Part shown: positions 50,250 through 57,735 of the stretch, one piece after another
Position numbering within the stretch: the first letter of the stretch is position 1
How the letters are laid out: each line of letters starts with the position of its first letter
Source of the DNA: an uncultured Parvibacter sp.
Lineage (GTDB): Bacteria > Actinomycetota > Coriobacteriia > Coriobacteriales > Eggerthellaceae
Length of the DNA stretch: 64,000 nt
Direction of reading: 5' to 3'
Assembly (NCBI GenBank): GCA_910587945.1
Contig: CAJUNI010000003.1
Location: 25,856 to 89,855, forward strand
Program-made: the position numbers and the translations under genes
The notes under the pieces: model-generated
What the model saw: only the letters and a program-made list of their open reading frames with translations
Told to the model about the DNA's origin: nothing
Database searches by the model: none

Positions 50250-51410
50250 ATGAAACGCAACTGCCAATCCATCATGCCGTTCATGATTCTCGTCGCCGTC
50301 ATCATAATGGATTTGGTCTTTGCAGCCATCATTTGCTTTGCTGTCGGAATGTGGGAGAACCCAAACCCAGCTCCCACGCTGCTCAACATCTGCATTCTAG
50401 GCATCTTAGTATTTGGGCTATCCCCGTTCGGATACATCCTCTACATCACCGTTCTGGAGTGGTGGGACAAGCGCCGCGGCGAGACCCTCGTTGACTCGCA
50501 CCTTACCGATGACGCCTACGACATCATGTACTCAGTGCACAAAGATGCTCGTGACAAGGGTGGCAAACCCTATGTGGACCATCCTGTTGCCCTCACTCGG
50601 GTCATGGACACTGAAGATGAAGTCTATACCGCTCTGCTCCACGACGTGATTGAGGATGCCAGCGACCCTGAAGCCATGCGTGCACTGCTGCACCAACGCT
50701 TCCCCAGTGCTGTGTGCAATGCTGTGGAAGCTCTCACGCGCCCTGATGGTGTCACTTACGCCGACTACATCGACAACCTCAAGACCGACCGTCTTGCAGC
50801 CAAAGTGAAGCTCGCCGATCTGGCGCACAACATGAACCTTGAGCGCATCCCCGAAAACGCGCGAGACCAGTACCTGTCCTTGTACAACCGGTACCATCGC
50901 GCTGCAGATACCATCTTGGCTTACTGGTCTGATGACCCTGCGATGCAAACGCACTGGCGACGATGCTGCCGAGACCTCGGCGCCACCATCCCATTGAAGA
51001 TTAAGGAGGCCACCATGAGCTTATTCGCTGATGTCCGCATCGCCACAACCCGCGAGGGCTATGATGCCATCTGTGCCTTCGTTGACGCTGCAAAGAAGAA
51101 TCCCAACGAGCGTCAACTGATTGGCGCCCAGCATCCAGCCCCATACTTCATCAACCAATACGGGTGTGTTGTATTCGGGTGGGATGTGATCAAATGGGGA
51201 CCGCTGTACCAGAACGTAAGTGTTATCTACGATGCGCTGCAAGAGTTGGCTGCCAAGCGTATCCCCTGGCAGCTTTGTTGCATCTACGAGCCCATGACAA
51301 GCCGTTTCGGAACAGAGGATGACATCGATTTCACTGATCATGACCTCAACCATGAGCTCAAGATGACCATCAAACCCCAGATATCCATTGGCCTCTCCAT
51401 TAACGATTGA
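50250..51410 (+). CDS. Membrane-anchored HD-domain hydrolase (SpoT/MESH1-like) with C-terminal extension
   Basis: Two TM helices (about 10-33 and 45-68) precede an HD domain resembling the (p)ppGpp-hydrolase half of RSH enzymes: AYDIMYSVHKDARDKGGKPY, H111 in VDHPVALT, H131-D132 in ALLHDVIED, and D193 in KLADLAHNMN. Such domains hydrolyse nucleotides or alarmones. The last 131 residues are a separate unknown domain that begins at an internal ATG with its own perfect ribosome site (51003-51017). This looks like two genes fused by loss of a stop, or a gene making two products. A NADAR gene follows. Confidence 0.8.
   Translation: MKRNCQSIMPFMILVAVIIMDLVFAAIICFAVGMWENPNPAPTLLNICILGILVFGLSPFGYILYITVLEWWDKRRGETLVDSHLTDDAYDIMYSVHKDARDKGGKPYVDHPVALTRVMDTEDEVYTALLHDVIEDASDPEAMRALLHQRFPSAVCNAVEALTRPDGVTYADYIDNLKTDRLAAKVKLADLAHNMNLERIPENARDQYLSLYNRYHRAADTILAYWSDDPAMQTHWRRCCRDLGATIPLKIKEATMSLFADVRIATTREGYDAICAFVDAAKKNPNERQLIGAQHPAPYFINQYGCVVFGWDVIKWGPLYQNVSVIYDALQELAAKRIPWQLCCIYEPMTSRFGTEDDIDFTDHDLNHELKMTIKPQISIGLSIND
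51003..51017 (+). promoter_or_regulatory. Internal ribosome-binding site and ATG inside the HD gene
   Basis: AAGGAGG (51003-51009) lies 5 nt before an in-frame ATG at 51015. Initiation there would make a free 131-aa protein (MSLFADVRIATTREGYD...) from 51015-51410. The site is as strong as those of the neighbouring genes, so it is unlikely to be chance. Confidence 0.6.
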
Positions 51411-51414
51411 TCCT

Positions 51415-51444
51415 AGCCCTGGCCTCACGGTCAGGGCTTTTTTT
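51415..51444 (+). terminator. Terminator after the HD gene
   Basis: AGCCCTG (51415-51421) and CAGGGCT (51432-51438) are followed by a T run. Confidence 0.9.
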
Positions 51445-51513
51445 GCACCCAAAAGCTGCGCATACGCTCAGCTGGCTGCCCGTCTGCGACCAACTGAAAC
51501 AGGAGGTCACCCC

Positions 51514-52221
51514 ATGCAATTCCGCGGCGAATACGCGTTCCTCTCCAACTTCTATTCGTCCCCGATTCGTTTGGGCGAATACACCTTTCCCACTGCTGAG
51601 CACGCCTTCCAAGCCCAAAAAGACCCGTCTCAGGCCCATCTGTTCGCACTGCATGGTGAAGACAACGAGCTGCCCGCCTATTACTCGACTCCAAGCCAGG
51701 CCAAGAAGGCCGGCCACCGTCTGCGACTGCGCCCTGACTGGTACCGCGTGCGGGTTGCTATCATGACGGAAATCGTCTGGGCCAAATTCGAGCAGAACCC
51801 CGAGCTGCGCAAGTGCCTTACGGCCATCGAAGATAAAACCATCGCCGAGGACAACACCTGGGGCGACTGCTTCTGGGGTCGTGTCTACGGTAAAGGCCAA
51901 AACTGGCTCGGCACCATACTCATGACCCTGCGCAGCTTCTACCAGGAAGTCGACTCGGTGACCTTGCGTCCAGTGCTCAATGCCCTGCCCCAGAGCCGTA
52001 TGGGCACCTGTCACCAGCTACCGCTGCCTGAAAACCGACTTCGGACCCCATGTGAGTGCCATCGCCTGCGCACAGTGTCTGTGGGAAAGATCGTCCAAAC
52101 CGATCGCTTCACCGGCCTCATGAGGTTTGATGACGGCACCGCAGCCCTGGCACAACTGCACAACGATGAATGGGTGCCAAGCCCTGTGACATATTGTCCG
52201 TACTGTGGCGAAAAGCTGTGA
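51514..52221 (+). CDS. NADAR-domain protein (YbiA-like N-glycosidase) with zinc-ribbon tail
   Basis: The start at 51514 (MQFRGEYAFLSNF) has AGGAGG 7 nt upstream. Residues 1-150 are a NADAR domain: FRGEYAFLSNFYSSPIRLGE, then YTFPTAEHAFQAQK, and near the end WGDCFWGRVYGKGQNWLG. Family members cleave N-glycosidic bonds in riboflavin intermediates or remove ADP-ribose from nucleic-acid bases. The last 80 residues are an added region with CECHR and YCPYCGEKL, a probable zinc ribbon. Next to an HD nucleotide hydrolase, a nucleotide-damage or defence role is plausible but unproven. Confidence 0.85.
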   Translation: MQFRGEYAFLSNFYSSPIRLGEYTFPTAEHAFQAQKDPSQAHLFALHGEDNELPAYYSTPSQAKKAGHRLRLRPDWYRVRVAIMTEIVWAKFEQNPELRKCLTAIEDKTIAEDNTWGDCFWGRVYGKGQNWLGTILMTLRSFYQEVDSVTLRPVLNALPQSRMGTCHQLPLPENRLRTPCECHRLRTVSVGKIVQTDRFTGLMRFDDGTAALAQLHNDEWVPSPVTYCPYCGEKL

Positions 52222-52234
52222 GGGGAAGAACACT

Positions 52235-52537
52235 ATGTCTGACATAAAAAAGCTCGACCTCACTGATGAACGTCGCGAGATACTCACGCTGGCGCTCAGC
52301 GACGCTGCCAACGTTCATGACCAATGGACGCGAAAGATTCACGACCACACGCTGGCTCAGCTTGAAGAAACCACTGCCGACCGCATCATGCTGACCGCGG
52401 CCCAACAGTGCATTGTGGTCTCGGCTGTGGGTCAATACATGACTTTGTACGGTGATGCCAGTGGCGTCGCTCATAGTATCATCGACCAGCTGACCATGAC
52501 CCGCAAAGAGTATGCTGCAACAATGAACAGATTGTGA
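52235..52537 (+). CDS. Hypothetical protein, 100 aa
   Basis: The start at 52235 (MSDIKKLDLTDERRE) has AGGGGAAG upstream and lies 13 nt after the NADAR stop, so the two are co-transcribed. The protein is small, helical and soluble. No family is recognised; its tight linkage to the NADAR gene suggests a partner. Confidence 0.7.
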   Translation: MSDIKKLDLTDERREILTLALSDAANVHDQWTRKIHDHTLAQLEETTADRIMLTAAQQCIVVSAVGQYMTLYGDASGVAHSIIDQLTMTRKEYAATMNRL

Positions 52538-52542
52538 TACAT

Positions 52543-52576
52543 AAAGAGTACCCCGTATATACGGGGTACTCTTTTG
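52543..52576 (+). terminator. Perfect 32-nt palindromic terminator
   Basis: AAAGAGTACCCCGTAT and its exact complement (52543-52574) end in TTT followed by T. It works in both directions between this gene and the converging BspA-like gene. The 106 nt from 52575 to 52680 are AT-rich and hold nothing else I can see. Confidence 0.9.
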
Positions 52577-52680
52577 ATAGCTAACGCCGATCCACAATCA
52601 ACTCAAATCACTAATCAATGTTTGCAGCTGACCACATACACGTCCTAAATAACAATACAAACGAACGGAAGAATGATATA

Positions 52681-55035
52681 CTAGGAAGGCTGACACGTCC
52701 AATCAAATGAATCAGCTGTCCAAGCGTTCATACTCATATAATTTTGGGCTTTATCTGCTGTTCGTGCAACACTGCTGCCAGCCAAAATCCATGTGCCATT
52801 GTAATGCAAACACTGTTTTTGACCTAAACGACTTGACACATGAATGTGTTCGATAGCTGAGCAGGTATTGAGCTTCCAATCGATATACCCGGCCATACTC
52901 GTTGATGTTTCTTCAACCTCAAACGCTTGACACAGGATTTCACGTAAGCCAATACAGTTGTAGAACAGCCAAGATGTGTCCATCCCTATTGTACCCGTCC
53001 ATTCACTCGCATCCACTTGCATCAGTTTCTCGCACCCCTTAAATGCCTCTGACATTCGTTTAACACTGATATTATTGAGCGGATTGAGATTCAGCGAAGT
53101 TATCCCACTCCCACAGGCAAATTGGGACAAATTATCGATTTTCTTCATGTGAGCCAAAGAATTAAAGTCGAAGCTGCTCAAATGTTTGCAATCTTTCAGC
53201 ATCTGATAGCAATTAACACCTTGCGTAGCATTACCAAACTCGGAACCTATCAGAATCTCACTTAAAGGTGCATCGTAGAAGTCCCAATCATAAGTCATTT
53301 CACCATCTTCATACTTATGGGCTGCCCACGTTCCCCCTTCAGCCATATTTCGCATATCTATCAACTGTGGTGCTGAAACAGAACTAAGGTCGATCGTGAC
53401 AAGGCCAGTTTGTTTGAAAGCTGATGCTGCTGATGTCAATACCGGGGCCCTCAAACCAGTCATATCACATTGTTCCAACTTACCCTGGCACATGAAAGCA
53501 CCCTCCATGGTCTTCAAACTATCGAACGAAAGACCTGACAAATTCACACGTCGAACCGAAACAGGTGCGTCATTTGATGCATTACACATGTCCTTTATAG
53601 ATTCGCATCGACTAGCATCCATACCTGTGAAATCGATTTCTTCCAAATATGGAAGCCCACAAAACCAACGCTCCATAGTGATCGGTGACACGGGGTCTCG
53701 AAACCGAACTCGATGGACCTTCACAGACGGTGTATCATGAAAAACACCACCATTAACACCCCAATACAAATCGTTAGGCCCTACGCCACCTCGCTGACCC
53801 CACCATACGTCGACCACAGTATGACCCTCACACTGATCACCAGGAACAAGATAAGTGTGATCCCTAATGAACACCAGATCCCCAGAATCAAGCAAAACAG
53901 CACCACAACATTGTAGTGCATAACAGGTCCTATCGGAAAAATGCTCAAGATCACTCGGAGCACAAGAACTAATATCCGCTGTGGTTCCATATTGGACATA
54001 AACCAAAGCGGGTGTATTTTCAAAGATACTTGATGCCGCATTAACTTCAGAGACTTTCATGCCAGTCAAATCGATACGTTCTACCCGTTGCATGTCAGCA
54101 AAATACTTAGCAGTAGAAGCCGGAACAAAACTTGTTTCACACTGTACATCACGAATACTGTTTGTATCAACATTTGTAGCCACAAGCGGAGTACGAACCG
54201 AAGTATCAGATGCGACGATAACTTCAACATGTTCAATTACACTTCTTACAGTGTCTCCTCGCCATTCATCCCCAACCATAGGGCATTCCGATGTGAAATA
54301 CAAGGTAGTTCCAGACACCACAGCATGAGCTTCCTGTGCTTCCCCATCAGTAATACCGTTCTGCAGCTTGTAGGCATTCCACGCCTTGGCCACGTCTCCC
54401 TCAAACGCTTCTGCATCCTGGATACCGTAACCGATGACCTTCACAAGCTGCTCACCCACGTCCAACCCTTGGGCCGAATCCTTCAGATTAACGAAGGTCA
54501 CAGTATCAAAGACGCTACCCGTCTGCCCGCCATGATTGACCACCTCAGTCCAGCCATAGCGGAAGACCTTCTCGTCTCCATCCTCAAATTATTGCAGCAG
54601 TTTCCAACCCTCGTTTACCTCAAAGCTGAACAATGGGAGTCTCTCAGCCGTCTCTTTACCTTCGACAAGCACCTCAGCAATCGGCACGCGGATCTCCGTG
54701 AACAGATAGCCGTTCAGAACATCAGACTTATTCACAACTGCAGGGTCTTTGGGAATCACGGCCCCCGGTACGACGTTTTCAACGATGCCGCTCTCAGGGA
54801 AGTTAGGTTCCACGACCTCGATCTCAAGATTCTCAGCGATAGAGGTCTTGTTCTCCTTAACCTCACGGCCCGTAAACCATGCATAGGTACCCATGGCGCC
54901 ACCCATGGCGAGCATAGCCGCAAGCGCCACGCCACCCTTAACGAACGTGCGGCGATTCATGCCATTCTCGCGCTCGATCTTCACGAGCGCATCGTCGATG
55001 AGATACGACGGTCCTTCATTATTTGGTTTAACCAT
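52681..55035 (-). pseudogene. TasA-like/BspA-like surface protein split by one in-frame TAA
   Basis: From 55035 (MVKPNNEGPSYLID) the frame encodes a cytoplasmic start, then NRRTFVKGGVALAAMLAMGG and a signal-peptidase site near TYAWFTG, as in SipW-processed TasA/camelysin-like proteins. It stops after GWKLLQ at TAA (54591-54589). The same frame continues without shift (FEDGDEKVFRYGWTEV) through the rest of the TasA-like domain and a BspA/DUF285-type repeat region to 52681. The only lesion is this single codon, which is one base from CAA (Gln). A downstream GTG at 54543 has no clear ribosome site. Either a recent nonsense mutation or readthrough is possible. Confidence 0.8.
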
Positions 55036-55210
55036 TTGATTTTCCCTCTCTCGAAGAATAAATACGCTCCCCAGCGCACTCACCATTATCGATTAACAAC
55101 AGTGCTGATGACAAGACCCCAAAACAGAAAACCTGACCTGGAAGCCCAAAGCTGGCCCTACGGCCCAGCTGGACGCACCCATGTTTGGCTCACAAATGAA
55201 AGGATACACC

Positions 55211-55657
55211 ATGTCCACCCATGCCATTATCGCCTCTGATGCCACCAACCGCCTCGGTCGCTACCTGCACAGCGACGGGTATCCGTCCCACACGGGCATC
55301 CAGCTCATCCGCATCATCCAGCGCGACGGCGCGCAGAAAGCCGCTGAGACCCTGTGCGTTGACCACTATGGTTGGTCGTTCATCGACACCCTCTACACGA
55401 TGAATCGATTTAACGAAGGTCAAGACAGCGGCTACTACGACGAGCGCTTCGGCCTTCTGCCCGGTTACGGTATCTTCTGCACGGAACAAGATGACGTGAC
55501 CGCTGATGACTTCGATGATCCGAAGTCCACTGAAGAATTCGGCTACATCATCAACAACGACGGCACCATCGAGGTGTACGAACGTGGCAAACACATCGCG
55601 ACTGTCAACGCGCTTGCCGATGATGCAGAGAAGCAGATGCTGAAGTTGGGCTTCTAA
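55211..55657 (+). CDS. Hypothetical protein, 148 aa
   Basis: The start at 55211 (MSTHAIIASDATNRL) has AAAGGA 8 nt upstream. The N-terminus, MSTHAIIAS...YLHSDGYPSHTG, is a pattern seen in small phage or element proteins of unknown function. It is soluble and acidic in the C-terminal half. A divergent leader of 175 nt separates it from the TasA/BspA gene; within it AGCTGG and CCAGCT (about 55149-55170) can pair. Confidence 0.75.
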   Translation: MSTHAIIASDATNRLGRYLHSDGYPSHTGIQLIRIIQRDGAQKAAETLCVDHYGWSFIDTLYTMNRFNEGQDSGYYDERFGLLPGYGIFCTEQDDVTADDFDDPKSTEEFGYIINNDGTIEVYERGKHIATVNALADDAEKQMLKLGF

Positions 55658-55674
55658 TCTGGAAAAACGCGGTA

Positions 55675-55723
55675 TCCACCTCACCGGAAATCACGTTTGC
55701 AACACTCGCTTCATGTTGGGAGG
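55675..55723 (+). repeat. 49-nt leader repeat, copy 1
   Basis: This stretch, TCCACCTCACC...ATGTTGGGAGG, matches 56300-56348 at 42 of 49 positions without gaps. Each copy ends in the Shine-Dalgarno region of the following short gene, so the leader was probably duplicated together with its expression signals. Confidence 0.85.
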
Positions 55724-55733
55724 CTGATACGCG

Positions 55734-56231
55734 ATGCAATCCGCAATTTTGCACCAATTCCATAAAACCTACCATGAAGACTTTGCCATGGACGCCCTAC
55801 CAACTGAAGAACTGCACACTGATAACATGAGAGTGTTATGCGCATACATAGGAAAGAATCCAGAATGTCAAATGTATGGGAAAATCATTGGTCTCATGAC
55901 ATACAAGAATGCTATCTACAAATTCCATTTTCATGTCCACAGGCCCCATCAAAAGCACGCATCACTGTCCAATCGAATGGAAAGCATCTGCAAAGTGACT
56001 TCCGAGACCGTTTGCGGCGAAGAATTTATCGCATACGAAAACACCAACATGGGCAACATGGCATTCTGGCTCCACACCCCACTGGATTACCTGAAAACTA
56101 AAGATGCCGACTCCTACGAACTTCGCAAGCTCATGCTGAACATCACAGCATACAGCCGCAAACAGGACTTTTGTAAACATTTCAGAAAAACAGATAGCGA
56201 AGCCTTAAAAGTAAACAGCCTGTTCCAGTGA
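55734..56231 (+). CDS. Hypothetical protein, 165 aa
   Basis: The start at 55734 (MQSAILHQFHKTYH) follows GGGAGG and the 49-nt leader repeat. The soluble protein is rich in His, Met and Lys (IYKFHFHVHRPHQKHASLSN), with lower GC than its neighbours, which may mark a separate origin. No family is recognised. Confidence 0.65.
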   Translation: MQSAILHQFHKTYHEDFAMDALPTEELHTDNMRVLCAYIGKNPECQMYGKIIGLMTYKNAIYKFHFHVHRPHQKHASLSNRMESICKVTSETVCGEEFIAYENTNMGNMAFWLHTPLDYLKTKDADSYELRKLMLNITAYSRKQDFCKHFRKTDSEALKVNSLFQ

Positions 56232-56290
56232 CTCATCACCCAGCGCCGATAGCCAAGGCTCAAGCTAAAGCTGGGGGACTAAACCCGAAA

Positions 56291-56348
56291 GGTGAGGTGT
56301 CCACCTCACCAGAACTCACGTTTGCAAGATTCGTTCCATGTTGGAAGG
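56291..56348 (+). repeat. 49-nt leader repeat, copy 2, with hairpin
   Basis: The repeat proper is 56300-56348. Here GGTGAGG (56291-56297) pairs with CCTCACC (56304-56310); copy 1 lacks the left arm. It ends in GGAAGGAG before the 56357 ATG. Confidence 0.85.
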
Positions 56349-56356
56349 AGCAGTCA

Positions 56357-56542
56357 ATGGCTATCGAATTTTGTGGCAAAACTCCGTACCAGTGGCTGCT
56401 CCAAAATTCCTTCTCGAAGGGAATGCTGAAGCACAACATCGACCTGCTCGCGGCAGAGGGCATCATCGACGAAGGTGACGCCTACGACTACTTCCGCGAC
56501 ATGGCTCCGCTCATGATCGACAACATCGACTACGGCTGTTAA
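56357..56542 (+). CDS. Small hypothetical protein, 61 aa
   Basis: The start at 56357 (MAIEFCGKTPYQWLL) follows GGAAGGAG by about 9 nt. It is a small acidic helical protein. It shares its leader sequence with the 55734 gene and ends 15 nt before tRNA-Asn. No family is recognised. Confidence 0.7.
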   Translation: MAIEFCGKTPYQWLLQNSFSKGMLKHNIDLLAAEGIIDEGDAYDYFRDMAPLMIDNIDYGC

Positions 56543-56557
56543 TCACCCAAACCTTAT

Positions 56558-56633
<76 letters not shown>

Positions 56634-56641
56634 AAACCCCG

Positions 56642-56675
56642 CAGCCCCCTTTTCAGGGGGCTGTTTTTTTTTTTC
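56642..56675 (+). terminator. Terminator after tRNA-Asn
   Basis: CAGCCCCCT (56642-56650) and AGGGGGCTG (56655-56663) are followed by about eleven T residues. Confidence 0.95.
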
Positions 56676-56685
56676 AACCTTACTG

Positions 56686-57064
56686 CTACCAACAATCGTG
56701 GCTCAGCACTTCGCCGCAACTGGCACACACCACCTCGATGCCACTTCCTGGTACACCGTTCGTATCTCACCGTCATGCTCATGGATTTTTTCCGCCGCGG
56801 GCTCAAAAACGACCGTCTCAGACGCCTTCTCAGGCTCTGAAATTTCTGATTCGACCCCCAGTCCCACTTTTTGGCTATCGTTGCTCACAAGGCCCTCAGA
56901 GGGCCTCACAAACGATCTCGCCTGTTTTGGCGCCTCTAGCGCCCCAAAATGAATATCCGAGCGAGCCTTTTCACCGTTCGACTGCGAAAAATCCGCCAGG
57001 GACGAAACCTTATCTTCATTTTTGACAACCCTCCCCTTGCGCTTGAAACCTCATAAGCCGACAT
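56686..57064 (-). pseudogene. Small zinc-ribbon protein gene with two frameshifts
   Basis: A -10-like TACAAT (57098-57093, minus) precedes an ATG at 57064 (MSAYEVSSARGGLSK). At a run of five A (57019-57023 on the plus strand) coding passes to another frame: NEDKVSSLADFSQSNG through HEHDGEIRTVYQEVA. Near 56737 it passes again, to IEVVCASCGEVLSHDCW and a stop at 56686. Both changes are repaired by adding one base. The reconstructed protein would have about 125 residues and end in a CxxCGE zinc motif, like other proteins here. It is decayed, or the sequence has errors. Confidence 0.5.
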
Positions 57065-57145
57065 ATTGCTTTGAACCGTCTCTCATGCGCCCATTGTACG
57101 ACAGACTTAACGAAACTTATCAATCAACGGAAGTGAAATCACGAA

Positions 57146-57163
57146 GGGTCGCCTTCGCGACCC
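57146..57163 (+). promoter_or_regulatory. Hairpin in the 57065-57233 gap
   Basis: GGGTCGC-CTTC-GCGACCC is a 7-bp stem with tetraloop, about 70 nt upstream of the 57234 start. No U-tract follows. The rest of the gap contains only the minus-strand -10 noted for the frameshifted gene. Confidence 0.4.
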
Positions 57164-57233
57164 GAATGGCTCTCCTAGCAATAGCAGGGTACCTACCTGC
57201 GACCACGAACAAAACGAAAGGGTGTGGTGCGAC

Positions 57234-57374
57234 ATGGAGAATCTGGTGTACTTGGGTCAGGGTGCTTACCTCAACAGTGAGGAAGGCGCCATCTATCTGG
57301 CAGACAGCGACGGCCACTTGAGCTATCTCTGCACTGAAGAGGCTTTCGTGGCCATGGCTGCGCTCCAGCTGTGA
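57234..57374 (+). CDS. Small acidic protein, 46 aa
   Basis: The frame from 57234 (MENLVYLGQGAYLNSEEGA) to AALQL has normal codon use and is directly followed by a strong terminator. AAAGGG lies about 13 nt upstream, a somewhat long spacing. It is acidic and soluble, with no recognised family. Confidence 0.6.
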   Translation: MENLVYLGQGAYLNSEEGAIYLADSDGHLSYLCTEEAFVAMAALQL

Positions 57375-57383
57375 CACACACCA

Positions 57384-57418
57384 ACCCCTTGGCCAAACCG
57401 GTCAAGGGGTCTTTTTTT
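57384..57418 (+). terminator. Terminator
   Basis: ACCCCTTG (57384-57391) pairs with CAAGGGGT (57403-57410), with inner GGCC/GGT(C) pairing, followed by seven T residues. Confidence 0.92.
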
Positions 57419-57431
57419 CCAAGCCGCAGCG

Positions 57432-57440
57432 TGGTATAAT
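57432..57440 (+). promoter_or_regulatory. Extended -10 promoter of a candidate small RNA
   Basis: TGGTATAAT is a perfect extended -10, immediately after the previous terminator and with no open reading frame behind it. Confidence 0.65.
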
Positions 57441-57446
57441 GCTGCC

Positions 57447-57526
57447 CGCAATGGGTTGCGTGTTACGACTTCACCATTGAGGTCGGCTACGCCGACCACC
57501 GTCATTAGCACGCGCGCATTGTTTTT
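57447..57526 (+). ncRNA. Candidate small structured RNA, about 80 nt
   Basis: The predicted transcript begins just before GCAATG. CAATG and GCGTG (57449-57462) can pair with CACGC and CATTG (57509-57521), closing the RNA, and TTTTT follows as in a terminator. Inside is a perfect hairpin GGTCGGC-tac-GCCGACC (57481-57497). No gene of useful length is present. A second terminator (57536-57578) lies downstream. It could be a regulatory RNA, possibly for copy control or transfer; no target is evident. Confidence 0.5.
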
Positions 57527-57535
57527 CCTTTCTAG

Positions 57536-57578
57536 GAACCCCGTGCCAACCGGAAGCCATGCACGGGGTTCTTTTTTT
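57536..57578 (+). terminator. Terminator
   Basis: GAACCCCGTGC (57536-57546) pairs with GCACGGGGTTC (57561-57571), followed by seven T residues. With no gene between it and the candidate RNA, it may act as a backup stop. Confidence 0.92.
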
Positions 57579-57688
57579 GTTTCAAAACACAGGTTTTAAG
57601 TGCTCGTTATTTATACGAATCGTCCATCCGTATAATTTACGGCTGCTGCAGCCCCATCTTGTCGATACTTTTAGCCCAAAAGTAAAAA

Positions 57689-57717
57689 GAAGGGCCGACA
57701 TCCGCCGACCCTTCTTC
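57689..57717 (-). terminator. Terminator of the par operon
   Basis: On the minus strand AAGGGTCGG and CCGGCCCTT-like arms pair (about 57715-57690) and are followed by CTTTTTACTTTT. It lies 20 nt past the 57736 stop. Between 57579 and 57688 is a TATAAT-containing stretch inside CCGTA-taatt-TACGG (about 57629-57643), a possible promoter with no gene attached. Confidence 0.8.
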
Positions 57718-57735
57718 AGTCCTACACTGTGCGAC

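Noticed and set aside
57022-57321. 99-codon plus-strand open frame
   Set aside because: No ribosome site; it overlaps the promoter and hairpin region and the better-supported 46-aa gene in another frame.
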